Under the pieces are notes generated by a model, which saw nothing but the letters and a program-made list of their open reading frames with translations, was not told the DNA's origin and ran no database searches. This document shows, one piece after another, positions 37,894-48,960 of a stretch of 64,000 nt of DNA; position 1 is the first letter of the stretch; each line of letters starts with the position of its first letter. This stretch comes from Nymphaea colorata. Taxonomy: Eukaryota; Streptophyta; Magnoliopsida; Nymphaeales; Nymphaeaceae. A program made the translations under genes and the position numbers. Location of the stretch: assembly GCF_008831285.2 (NCBI RefSeq), contig NC_045146.1:11480972-11544971 (forward strand). Direction: 5' to 3'.

Positions 37894-38535
37894 GTATGTT
37901 ATCTTTTTCCCGTCTCTCTTACTCATTTGTTGTCTTCAATGTGCTAGTCCTCAAGTTAGTTTGATGAAATTCTTGTGTGCATGTACACTTTGTTTTTTTA
38001 GGCTTCAACAACACTTTTTCTTTTTTCTTTTTGTATTTCATTCACAATGGAGTACGTTAAGTCTGTCATTAGTTTTCATAAGTGTATTCTCAGGAAATTT
38101 AGTTCTTTAACTTCCCTTTTTTCATGTTATTCTTTGAGGCAGAATTATTTAACAATCAATATTAATTTTTTTCTTGTCGTTGTTAAAGTGAGTGAACATA
38201 TATGTATGTAATCATCATGTGATCATCGATTGTTTTCCAATCCAGTTATGTTATTTTCTATTTCTGTGTGTATTCATTCGTACGAGTTCTTCTGCATTGG
38301 AATGCCAAGGGATTGGTTAAATGAGTCTTGATCTGTACCAAAAGTGGATGAAAAAGGTTATTGTGGTGGACATGATTTTCAAATATTGCTACGAAACACT
38401 GAATATATTTTCACTGTAGATGAAATCTACTATGTTTTTTTTTTTTTTTTTTTTGCTGTGTAATCTCTTATTTTTTATTTTCTAATCTTTGTAATCTTTT
38501 TTTTTTTTTTTTCTAATTTTCTGCTTTCTCAGCTG

Positions 38536-38765
38536 AATATCTTAGCTGTAGAGAGCTGAGGGCTCTGCAACGACTGTGTTTCAAGTTGTTGGAGATCCCA
38601 ACAGCTCATGTTGTTTTCCGTTTATTGGCTGATCAAGCTCTTAAAGAGCTATTTTATGAGATTCTTAGAAAATTAATTTTGCGATTCAGAAGTGTGATAG
38701 ATTTGCCTGTTTGTGAGATATTCAGATGGTATCATAGCTTGGCTAAGTGTGATTTGTTTAGTTAG
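38536..38765 (+). other. 76-codon coding-like segment, unidentified
   Basis: After a pyrimidine-rich acceptor (CTTTCTCAG) one frame stays open to TAG at about 38763. It reads through LRALQRLCFKLLEIPTAHVV and continues with LADQALKELFYE. A donor-like AGATG/GTATCA at about 38726 would end an exon. The predicted segment is helical in character, but I cannot assign a family. It may belong with the leader-like blocks at 37.6-37.9 kb, although the splice phase does not join them simply. The bases 38766-39230 show nothing. Confidence 0.25.
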
Positions 38766-39249
38766 GGCTTCTTTTTCAAAGAAAAAAATGAGACGGTCTG
38801 CTGCTATAAATTTTTTTGGTTGATTCTGAATTAGTTGTTGACTTGTTTGAAGATCTGCGTCATTACCAATTGCTGTGACAATTATTTTGACAACAAGTAG
38901 ATTGCATCTTGCTGCTGCTGATTAGGTTGAGAGGATTGAACTGTCTTGTTTTTCATTCCTAGTGTGTTATATCTCTTCCATATGGACCCTTCCTTCACAA
39001 AGTCCTATATTTTTTAGGGGAGTTCCAAGGGGAATGATTTCTTGTGATGTTTAGTTTGCAAAAACCACCCTAGTCATTTTTCTACTTCCAACCATAGGTC
39101 ACTTGGTTTTATAAATGTACTCTTTTTGAAGGAAAAGGGAAAACAATCTAGGCAATATATCGCTTGACGTCAAGAATTTTTAGTAAACCTACTATTTTGA
39201 AAAGCAATTTTGCTGCACTAGGATGTACCTTCGCTTTGTCTTAGGTATT

Positions 39250-39372
39250 CCTTTGAGGGTAAAAGAGGAAGTTTCAAGCCCTTGCTGTCAGTCAATTGAA
39301 GGAGAAGACTGGAAAGATTCTTTGTGTGAGCTATGAAGATGGGTTCAGTGATGTCGAGGAGCTCAAGGATTA
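39250..39372 (+). pseudogene. Fragment reading like a Tudor-type segment
   Basis: One frame reads KRKFQALAVSQLKEKTGK and then ILCVSYEDGFSDVEELKD before a stop. The pattern GK-x-x-V-x-Y-x-DG-x-x-D-V-E-x-L resembles the Tudor segment of chromatin and cohesin-associated plant proteins. The resemblance is short and from memory only. Stops enclose it closely on both sides, so it would be an isolated exon or a decayed piece. Confidence 0.2.
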
Positions 39373-39729
39373 GGAAATGCTATTCGCCTTTGCAATCAAA
39401 CATCTGCAAGAATCAAACATGAAAGTGCGATGAGGTGGAAGACCGAGCGTTCTTTGAAACCTTGGCAGGTAGCAAAATGAGTGTTGAGAGATGGGCTCGG
39501 AACGAGTGTAGTTGTTCCTCTGGGTTATTAATCGAGAGTACTGGGTATGCATAAAGGTGATTTATGTATATTCCACGAAGATAACAACCTATGAACATTT
39601 TGTCTCGTTGAAACTCACGAGCTGAAGTGGGTATGACACGTGACAATGCTACACAAAACCATCAAAGAGATGGCGTTCTGTAGTAGCCTTTGGGGTGGTG
39701 AGGTATTTCCCTCAAAGGTGAAGGTCGGC

Positions 39730-39845
39730 CTAAAAAAAAAAAAAATCAAAACAAGAAAGAAGACAAGCAAAAAAAAAAGAAGAAGAAAAAAGCAAGAAAA
39801 AGAAAAAGAAAAACAAATACAAAAGAAAGCAAGAACAAAAAAAGT
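39730..39845. repeat. A-rich simple sequence
   Basis: A run of A with scattered G and C produces Lys-rich or Phe-rich translations on the two strands (39640-39861, 39615-40043). I treat these as low complexity and not as genes. Confidence 0.8.
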
Positions 39846-42800
39846 GCCTGCCAAGGGATGAAGAACATGAAGGCTGAAGTCTCTAGCATTGATTGCGAAT
39901 CCTTTGTGGGTGAATGATTTGAGGTTAATATCTGCTCCTTTTCTTTGGTTTCCTGTGAAGCAGAGAACAATTTCTTCATGCTCATACCTTGAAAATGGAA
40001 GGAAATCCCTTCGCGAGATTTGGTAGCATCGACGCGATTCCAAATCCTAGTACTTCATCGAATACTTCAGGCAAAGGAAGGTTATATCTTTTGCACACAA
40101 CGTGCACTAAAAGCCTATGGGCAAAAATTTGAAAATAAGAAGCCATTTCAAAGTTCAATGCTTTGAAAAGAAAAGTTGACGTCTTTTGCTATATTCCTAA
40201 TTGGTGAGTATTCGAGGCAATACTACTTCTCTTTAAGTCATTTTAGTTGAGGTTTGGTCTTATTGTTGAGTACTGTATTGGTTTTCTTGTGGATAACAAA
40301 CTTTAAAATGTCCATTGTGACTTTAAAAATAAAGTTTGTGATTGCTTGGCTGCATATGTTGCCACCAAAGGCAATTCAGTATTTTTTTTTGAAGCTCATT
40401 TTCAAACTGCACATGAGAATGGCAAGGTCACCTTGTGATGTATTCAAATGTGTTGATTTATTAAAATGGTTGTAACGATGCATTTATTGCAAGATCCCTA
40501 GTCGACTTGACTGCAGTTGTCATGAAAGTTGTTCAGAAGTAAGTGGTTAATATACTGAGAATTGCAGTTCTAGGTTAGTGGGTGTTTTCTAAGGGTTGCT
40601 TTTTACATTTACCTGTTTTGGTTTCCCTCAAAATTTGAGGCCACATGGTCTTAGACTTACACTGAAGAAGTGTTTGTTCTGTGATATTCTAGTTTTGGAA
40701 GTAAAGGTCTTCTCTTATACTTTGCAGATCTCATATTCATGAAAAAGGTTCCATGTGCTATTGATTATTTTTAAAGTATTGCCCATATGTATGTTTCAGT
40801 TTTTTCAGTTTTTTATTGCTTTCTTAGTTAAACTTTGCTACTTTGTAAAAGAGAACACCAGAATAGTGACCACCAACCAAAGTGGTTGAGGAATAAGACC
40901 TTTTCTATGTGCAGCACTGAATAAAATGAAACCGCCTCTTTTCCTGAATATAAAGTTAGAGTTTGGTGTGTGCCGGCACCGAGACATATAAATGTGCGTG
41001 GTTTCTAAAAGCTAAAGTATCAAAAGAATAAGGTTGTTCAGTATCTGAAAGTATGTTGTTGTGCTGTATCCGGATCTAAGGTCAACAAGGGCTGCCTAAT
41101 TTTTATTCTCAATTATGGCATAAGCTAGAAAGTCCAACATAAACTGTTGCCCGGTTACTCTAATCAGCGATAATTCAGGGGAAAAGGTCTTAAATTATGA
41201 GCTTTACCTTTCCGCTGACAAGGAAGAGATTTAAGAGATTCTTTTTTATTTTATTTTATTTGAGGAAAGAAAATTTATTATTTTGCAGGTCTCCCCAAGC
41301 CCCATGTTTATATGGGGGGAGTCTAAGAAGATGCTGACAATTTCGGGGTTGACTTCCTGGTCATTTGAGAGAAATAAGATGCAGATTATGCCCAATATGT
41401 TGAGGTACCACACCGGAATTGCTCAAGAAGGACAATGCCTTAGATTGTTGGATTAATTTGGAGAATTCATCAAGATAAGTTTTTATATACTGAATGCATA
41501 ATATAATGTTTCTTGGGAGTGTGGAATCTGACATAGTGAGAGGGGATGGAGAGGGGAGAGGGAGGAAGGAACCGGTTCTCTTGGCCTCCACAATGATACC
41601 CAAGATCAAATATAGTCGGGATATGTTTTTGCCAGTGATCAATAATATAGTGGTCAGGTCCAGGTTTTAAACCATGAGGTTGACCGGTTATTGCCACCTA
41701 GATATATATGTTGTATATACTTGAAGAGTTGGATCTACTCACGTCAAACAATTCAAGTACATCTATCCAACCAGTAGGCCTTGTGACTACTTAACTTTCC
41801 ATTCCTTAGTACAAATACTCTACTCACAGAGGGGTTAATCTGCCTAAAGTGCAGTCTTGGGATCCTGTCCTGGTGTTCATGTTTGGTTGATGAATGGGAC
41901 TCATACTCCCTTGTTCAGATCTGCTAGAGAACAAGGAGGACAAGACTAAAGTCTGTCCACATCTGCTGTAGGCGACAAGACTTCTCTGGGATATCGAGAA
42001 TCATATTTCTTTAAGAAAATTGATCTCAGATGAATAATGACATCTTGTTAGGTTTTTAACTTGAAAATTTTGGATCAAAGGAAATTATTGCAATGACGGG
42101 TTTCAACCTCGTTTCAACCTCAATGTGATAACGCGGATAAAGGCACTTTGAACTCCAGCCATCTTTTTTGAGATTCAGCTGCTGTTTTGATTGCCACTGG
42201 TCCTCCTCCCCCAACAAACGAACTTGCACTTTGAGAATCCGTCCATCCTATTGCTAAGTTGATGATTTTGACAAGAAAATTTTTATGGTTTGTTTAAGTA
42301 GGATTTTGGATTTTTTGGCAGCTCATGGCAAAGCGTGTGAACAGCATGAATTCGTGCAGAAAAAAAAAAGTCAAGCATTAAAAAGCAGGGCAATCCTAAA
42401 GGGAGAAAAGGGGAGGGGCTTAGGCCTTTTCGGCATATCTCCCCCCACATTGATGGGTGATTGCTTTCATAGCAACTCCTGCTGGGAGATGTAAGTACAG
42501 TAGCAATTCTTTGTTGGAACGCATTCGGTTGTGACTTGTGAGAGACGACGTTAGGGGTCCTGCTAATTGTGACTGATTTCTTTGGAAAGTTTGGCTCCTT
42601 GCAACTTGGTAATTTGCCTGGTTTGTAAGGAACATTTCATTTATTGGCAAAAAAGTCGACATGACAAGCATAGCTACTTGGATTTTTTGTATGTAAAATC
42701 ACTTATAAACATCAGCATCACCATGTCATGTATTCATTCCATTTCTCAGGGGAGGGCGAAGAAGACAATAACACCATTTGACTAAAAGAACAGAAGAACG

Positions 42801-42860
42801 ACATAGGCGTCACCACAAACGGTAGTTCTTGTTATAAAAATCAAGAGCAGGAAGAGGCTG
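39846..42860. other. Spacer without recognisable gene
   Basis: Only short, unconserved open frames are present (40254-40475, 41361-41642, 42285-42494). There are small homopolymer and TTTTATTTTATTT-type runs near 41245. Confidence 0.5.
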
Positions 42861-42871
42861 CTAGTTCTCAG

Positions 42872-42905
42872 GCAGTTGCAGCGCCTGCGGAAGCCATGGC
42901 AGTCT
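42872..42905 (-). pseudogene. Orphan defensin C-terminal fragment
   Basis: Thirty-four bases match the intact defensin exon at about 45406-45439 with two mismatches. On the minus strand they read DCHGFRRRC followed by NC, the region around the gamma-core end and the C-x-C pair of plant defensins. Neither the upstream Cys residues nor the final Cys can be found in frame around it, so only a scrap remains. It lies about 2.5 kb downstream of the intact gene, in the same orientation. Confidence 0.6.
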
Positions 42906-43345
42906 GTCTTTATAGATCTTCATAAGCTTCATCTTATTTGCCAAATTAAACTATAACAAGCAATAAAAAGGAAGAGTAAAATAACGCTGGATAAACGAGA
43001 AGCATGCTGAACCAATTTTTGGAAAGTTGGTTCTTATGTATTCATTTGCGAGATGATTCAGATAAATTAGTCTACAAAGTTTTAAAATCCTAAAAGATAA
43101 AATGCAAAAGTTGTGAAAATAAAATTACAGTATAAAAACACTTTTCTGTACAGACCCCATGGGTATATTAAAGAGCTGACCTACCCATGCAGTAAAAACA
43201 GTAATAGTACTCAGGCCTTCAATTGTAACTACGATGTGCATGTCTGAGCGAGCTGCAAACATCTGAATTTGGAAATTTCAAATTTGAGAAATAAGTTCAG
43301 TGGAAGTCATTCAGGAGCTACCTTTCCACCTCCCCGTTTCTTCTG
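42906..43345. other. Spacer between the defensin scrap and the coding-like block
   Basis: AT-rich DNA with no open frame, repeat or RNA gene that I can support. Confidence 0.5.
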
Positions 43346-43594
43346 CTAGCTAGTTGGCCGTCTTGAACATTCCACCATTACCTTAGCTTCTACTTTCACT
43401 GGCTCTATAGCTTCTCCCTTTCGTCTTTGCTCAGTCTTTTCCATCGAAAAGAGAATTTGAGCGAAATTTTCTTCACACTTGGCAGCTCTTGTCGGTCGTA
43501 GGGGCAGAGCTAGGCATCCTTTCCTTCGAGGGGCCTGATTACTTACATCTTTCAGAATCTTTGCTCGAGCCGGCGAAATATGTTCTTTAAATTT
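43346..43594 (-). pseudogene. Basic coding-like segment, about 82 codons, unidentified
   Basis: One minus-strand frame stays open from a TAA at about 43597 to TAG at 43346-43348. It reads SPARAKILKDVSNQAPRRKG, then RAAKCEENFAQILFSMEKTE, and ends VECSRRPTS. The composition (Lys/Arg/Glu-rich, balanced, GC-richer than its surroundings) looks like real coding sequence. The only Met is internal (MEKTEQ), so it would be a terminal exon or a fragment. I do not recognise the family. Phrases near 43500 (GGGGCAGAGCTAGG, GAGGGGCC) also resemble plant retroelement tails, so a transposon origin is possible. Confidence 0.3.
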
Positions 43595-43954
43595 TTAGAG
43601 GGGTCAAATAAAAATTTTTGTAAATCATTCAGTTTACTGTCGTCATCAACACATTGACATTGCTTCCTGGCCGTCTACTTTCTTCATCATGCAGGCTTTG
43701 ATAACTCTTTCTGTTCAAGATGTGAAAAATAGAAGAGATATAAACTTCGCCGCTTATGATTTTATTCTTGAGTTGCCAAAGGGATAATTTGATTGCATTC
43801 ACACGAAACAATTAGGCTAATACCTCAAGAAATCTCTATCTCACACACAACAGAACTCTGCTACATAAAAGATTGTTCACTTAAATTTCCAATGCCGGAC
43901 AGAAAGCAAAAGACCCTGATAAGTATTGCAAAGACGCAACTTTTCAAGAAAAAG

Positions 43955-44188
43955 AAATCCAAACGTTGCAATCGTTTCAATGGAAAGTTGCAACCTTTAA
44001 AACTAAATAACTCACCTTTCAAGACACACCTTTTTTTTTCTAAAAGACACGAACTTTAGCATATGTATTTATAAATCCAAACGTTGCAATCGTTTAAATG
44101 GAAAGTTGCAACCTTTAAAACTAAATAACTCACCTTTCAAGACACCTTTTTTTTTCTAAAAGACACGAACTTTAGCATATGTATTTAT
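43955..44188. repeat. Direct tandem duplication of a 118-bp unit
   Basis: Copy one (43955-44072) and copy two (44073-44188) both run from AAATCCAAACGTTGCAATCG to AGCATATGTATTTAT. They differ by one substitution and small changes in the T-run, so the duplication is recent. Confidence 0.95.
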
Positions 44189-45340
44189 TGTGTTATTATT
44201 ATTATTTTAAATCTTAAATAAACTATTTTGAAACTTTAATAACAAACCCTTGCTGGACGAGATAGGTGGTGAATATTGCCGGAACTCTTGATGGACCAGA
44301 CAGGCGGTCCATGTTGCGAGGTGACTCAGGCAGAAGTTCATCTCGATGCCAGATTCTGGTGATGGGAAGTTTTTCCCTCAAGCACAAAGATAAAGATCTA
44401 CAAAAGTTTCCAAGTTCCGATCGAGTTGCTGGACACGGCATCGACGTCACTCTATTGAATCGCTGCCACTTGTGGTCTTCGGTCACCAACGTCCATGGTG
44501 GAACTACCAAGAAGTAAGGGTGATATCAATCTTGAGCAGGCAGGCAACAGCTTAGTAGCAGAGAGATGCTTAGGGAAAGATCATGAGCTTGGACAAAGAA
44601 TCTTTTAAAATCCTTCTCATCTGTTTCACCATGCATGTGCCTGAAATCCAATCGGTCCTCACAACATTTTGGAGCCGTTCATCCTAGTGATGTTGGAAGA
44701 TTCTCTCCGCCTCTCCCCTAAAGATGTAAATGGTTTGGATTCCAGTCGAATATCTCTTCTACCGAATTCGATTTAATCAAATTTGGGTTCAGACTCGAGT
44801 TTCAGATCTCACCTTTATAAGTTTGAACTTTGAATTATGGTCTGACTACCATAAGATTGAGCATTTACATGTAATGCAGTCAAACATTTGGATCCCGACT
44901 GGATGTCGATTTCGAATTTGAACTCGGTGACAAATCTGAATTTTTTTAGTAGATCGATTCATTGGGTTCAAATGGAATTGACAATAAGATATGTCCATCC
45001 ATTTCGATCTCTCTATTCAATTGCATGGAATCATTGGGAGGCATTGATTTCCTTTTGTAAGTTAAAGTGATGCTTGCCATTTGTCTCATGAAAAGCTGCT
45101 TTGGAAGGGAGAATGCACCAGTCGGTGAAAACTCAAAAAACTTAGACGATCCGTTGCATAAACATCAGCATTACAACACTACAAATGACCATTTCACGTA
45201 CTTATTCGATCTCTCGTGAGAGAGAGAAGAGAGAAGACGACTAAGAACATAACCATCCGACTAAAAGTAGCAGAGGAAGCAGCTAGACAGCATCACAAAG
45301 GCACCCATCGGAACCAGTGATCGCCACAGACTCATTTGGC
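44189..45340. other. Spacer with unassigned overlapping open frames
   Basis: Frames on opposite strands overlap at 44223-44510 (minus, 95 codons) and 44266-44517 (plus, 83 codons). The DNA is GC-richer here, but neither translation shows a domain I know. The rest is AT-rich without features. Confidence 0.35.
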
Positions 45341-45341
45341 C

Positions 45342-45347
45342 TTTATT
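45342..45347 (-). terminator. Poly(A) signal of the defensin gene
   Basis: AATAAA on the minus strand, 32 bases after the defensin stop codon. Confidence 0.6.
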
Positions 45348-45378
45348 AAAAACCTAACAAGGGCAGGAGAAGGATCCT

Positions 45379-46097
45379 CTACTTCTTGGCAGGGCACGGC
45401 TTGCTGCAGATGCAGCGCCTTCGGAAGCCATGGCAGTCTCCATGAGGGAAGCCTTCACCGTGGCAGACGGTTTGGCAGTTGGAGTCGCTGAAGCACAACC
45501 CCCTGAACCTACTGCTGGGTGTATCGCACATTCTTGCCTCTGCTTTCTCCACACGCCCTGTTCTCAAATGAAAAGTTTCGGCAACAATGTATAGTCAGAA
45601 ACAATTCGAAGCAACATCTTTGGCTAACAAGCGAAAAATGTAGTTGCGATCCACAAGAAAAAATATATATATAAAAAAAAAATCATCACGCTTAATGGCT
45701 TCCCCTGCTTCGGTCGTTGCAGGTTGTGGTAGCTATTGTATTTTCTTTCTTCGTCTTGTTATAACAGAGGAACCTCTCGTTAATTTCCACTGTTGTTTTC
45801 TTTTTTTCCCAGAAAACGGAGAGAAACCTCCGTAGATTTGAACTCATGACCAACAGTTCAGCAGATTGAAGAGGCAATATGTGCAGAATATAGCCTCAAC
45901 AACTGCAGCGCTCAACCTAAATCAACACTCCTCAATACCAACCGAGATTGTGGTTAATACATGCTACACAGCCCGACCGATTGAGATGATAGGGAGAAAG
46001 AGAGAGAGATAGAAAAGATGGAGGTCACTGTACCTAAGGCGAGTAGCAGGAGAGCGAGGAGGAAGAAGGCAGGGAGAAGACTTCTCTTGGATGCCAT
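45379..46097 (-). CDS. Plant defensin (gamma-thionin family) precursor, two exons
   Basis: Plant defensins are small secreted cysteine-stabilised alpha-beta peptides, mostly antifungal, acting in the apoplast. Exon 1 runs 46097-46034 and exon 2 45557-45379, giving 80 codons plus stop. The intron (GTACAG to GAACAG) splits codon 22, within the signal peptide, the usual place in this family. Residues 1-22 are a strongly hydrophobic signal (LLPAFFLLALLLLALG), followed by RVEKAEA. The mature part should start at RMC and have 51 residues, with eight Cys at mature positions 3, 14, 20, 24, 34, 41, 43 and 47. The spacing C-x10-C-x5-C-x3-C-x9-C-x6-C-x-C-x3-C is canonical for the four-disulfide fold. 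The gamma-core G-D-C-H-G-F-R-R-R-C is intact, as is the final PAKK. Length, intron position and all key residues fit a functional gene. The biological target cannot be read from sequence. A good TATA box lies just upstream and an AATAAA just downstream. Confidence 0.96.
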
Positions 46098-46146
46098 TTT
46101 GTCCTTGCTGTTGCAACACCTATCGCCGGCCTCAAACCCACCCATG

Positions 46147-46154
46147 CTTATATA
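46147..46154 (-). promoter_or_regulatory. TATA box of the defensin gene
   Basis: TATATAAG on the minus strand ends 50 bases before the ATG, which implies a short leader of about 20 bases. Confidence 0.7.
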
Positions 46155-46257
46155 GGCAAAGATGAACACCACTACGAGGGCAAAACCGTAGTTAACGACA
46201 TGCAAATGAGACCCTTTTTGACACCCAATTACACAACTGCCACTAGGCAACTTATTG

Positions 46258-48960
46258 ACTCATGGAAGCATGCGGTCAGCAAGTGTGTTCGTGCAATGGA
46301 CCTAATCGTAATTTAATGCATCTACTCAAGTTGGAAAGCGCACTTATGCGGAATATGCTTTTACATTCTGCCGATTGCGTTACCTTGTTTTCATGCATCC
46401 TTGAAAAAAAAAAAAACATTCGTTGGAGAAAATAAATGGAAATAATATTTATAGATTAATTCAAATAAATGTTCTTAAAGAAAAGCACAGTCGAACTCTT
46501 ACTGAATCAAATCTGCGAATTATATACTTCGTTTTCCTTAATATAAGAGGTGAAATAGATTGAACGACCCGCTTGTAGAGTCACCGCAGCTGAGTACTCT
46601 CAAAGAGTCTGATTCAATATACGATACGAGTCCAATAATTGAACAATAAATCATAAAGTAAGGCCTGTCTAGACGTTGTGTCCAGTCTTTGGATCCCTGA
46701 TTGAATGAAGAGTCGAATCCACGGTGCCTTGCAGAAACTTTGCAGGGATCTGTTCATGGCCACAGACGAACAACAATAAAAGACAAGAAGATCCCGGGCC
46801 TGTAGCTAGGGATGGCGAATAAAGAAAGAAGCCTCCGCACAGACTGTGCCGTTGGATCTTCCTCTGTTCAGCTTTTTCTCTCTTTCTAACAATAATGCTG
46901 AAGGAAAGGGCTGCGAAGAAATTAACCGCACAGGATGAATATTTTATACCCCTGGCCCATGCCCAACCACGAGCATGGCAGGCAGTCCTCTGGAAGTGTC
47001 TGTACTCCCGGGAGAAATTTCTTCCTTCATGGACAGGTTTCGATGCAGGGTTCCACCCGAAAACAGTAGGTTTTGTGTATAAAATAACTGCTACATCCAT
47101 GGAGGCGTTCGATTCAGGATCCATGGGAAGTCGGCCCTCATTTGATAGTAAAAAAGAATACTTCTCGTTTGAAATCTCCTTTGATCGAGCACGAACTCAA
47201 GATGGAGACGACGTCAGGAAGATGAAGAATGAAATTGGTTCTGTTAACAACATTCTGTCCAGGAAGTAGTTGAAAAGTCTACCTCCATTCTCCACTCCCA
47301 ATTTCTGATCTTCCAAACCTTTCGTTTAAACAACAACGGAAAAGAATACGTGATAGGTGCAAGACATTAAAGATTTAATTACTAAGCTTTTTTGAGATCC
47401 TTGTATCTTCCCACTATGTTGGTAGATTTCTATTATCATCGTGGAGGTGTTTGATGGCTTGGGCAAATAGTTTCTCCCTTCATTCAGACATAAAAGAAAT
47501 GTTGCAAAATGGGTGAAGTTCGGCCTGGTTAACATAACCTGCGTTTGATCTTTGTATTTCAAGGATAACTTCTTTCCAAACAGCCATCGATCCAACACGC
47601 ATATAGAAAATTCCTGGACGTTTCTGCTTTTGAGATTGATGGAGATGGCTCAGACTGCCTTCGGAACACGTGAAATGGGACCAGTCCAGTACTGGTAGAT
47701 CAGTTCAAAAACAAAAATGTTGCAGTACCTTATCCTTATGAGTCACCTCAAATTTGTCTTTCCGGGTTACCCACCGACAGCACCTTGGTAAGCTTCCCTT
47801 GGGAAGATCTATCATATTTCAAACTCATCACAACACAGGATACAAGTTTATTGATGTGTAGAAGTTTCTCCAACTAAATAAGTGAAGGTTCGAATTTTTT
47901 ATTGCAGTTTTCCCTTCTTTTACAAGATCTGCTTCTAGCAAGCTGTAAATCAGCCATGACATCATCTGTGACACTCGATCGAGTCCAAAACTGCTAGAAT
48001 GATCAATGTGAATGGAAAGAACTCCAGCGTGAAAAGTGGCTCACTTTTGCTACAAATGAATCTCTGTTTTCCACTCAATTTATCTAACTACGAATTAATC
48101 TTCTATCAATCTATGTGATGAGTTGTCGCCCACAACCTAAAGGCTGAAAAGAGAGAAGGAAACTGACGAAAGTGCTGCATCATCCAACAAAGTAACCTTT
48201 ATCTTATTCAATTCAAGTTTTAAACCAAACTAGAAAGCATGCAAGTGATGCTTCTTTTTCTCTGTTTCTTTTTTCTTTTTCTAGTTAGTTGAAAAGAGCA
48301 GAATGGACATATGGAGTGGAATTGGTGTTGTGGGCGGTGACATCGAATTGCAACAATAAACCATGTAGCACCAATGCAATTGTCGATACAAAAAAGAAAA
48401 GAAAAAAATTATGTGGCCCAAACTTAGCTACTGAATCAATATCGAATCGACAGACTTAGAAAATAAAACAGTGCCACTCTTGTTCCTGGCCAAGAATTCG
48501 TCCAGTTGCTATAGAGCACACTTTAACCATGATCTGGCATACCATCTGATCTGCATCCAGTATCAAATCCCACTACTAACGTCAATAGTAAGGCCATCTT
48601 AAAAGGTGCTATCCAAGTTTTTAAAATGACATCCATATGTGTCTCAAAGTGGCAGGCAGTGGGTATCAAGGCGGGCAGCCCGCCCACCCTTCCACGTGGT
48701 TGTAGGATCCTTTATCATGCTGTGCTCACCAACCATTAATGCATATTAAATATTATTGACATGGGTAGGTGAGATATATCAAGCGTCTATTCGGTTCTAG
48801 AAAAGTAAGAATTGAAGATAATGTCTTGGATTTCAGATCATATGAGTGACTACATTACTTAAGACCGACATGCTTTACACTAGCAAAAGACAAATTGTAT
48901 GCTTTTTTTTTTTTCCAACTTGTTACGTTTGCATAAAACCCCAGTGACTCTCTCTCTCTC
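46258..48960. other. Intergenic region right of the defensin gene
   Basis: Overlapping open frames lie at 46669-47124 (minus, 151 codons) and 46895-47269 (plus, 124 codons). A TATAAAAT word occurs on the minus strand near 46945, inside these frames. Neither product is recognisable and both may be chance. Nothing else is supported, apart from A-runs near 46408. Confidence 0.35.

Noticed and set aside
39615-40043. Phe-rich 142-codon and Lys-rich 73-codon frames
   Set aside because: Both are translations of an A-rich simple sequence.
44223-44517. Antisense pair of 95- and 83-codon frames
   Set aside because: Slightly raised GC content explains the lack of stops; neither translation is recognisable.
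46669-47269. Overlapping 151- and 124-codon frames on opposite strands
   Set aside because: No domain, signal peptide or splice structure supports either strand, and a long frame on one strand can arise as the shadow of the other. I leave both unassigned.
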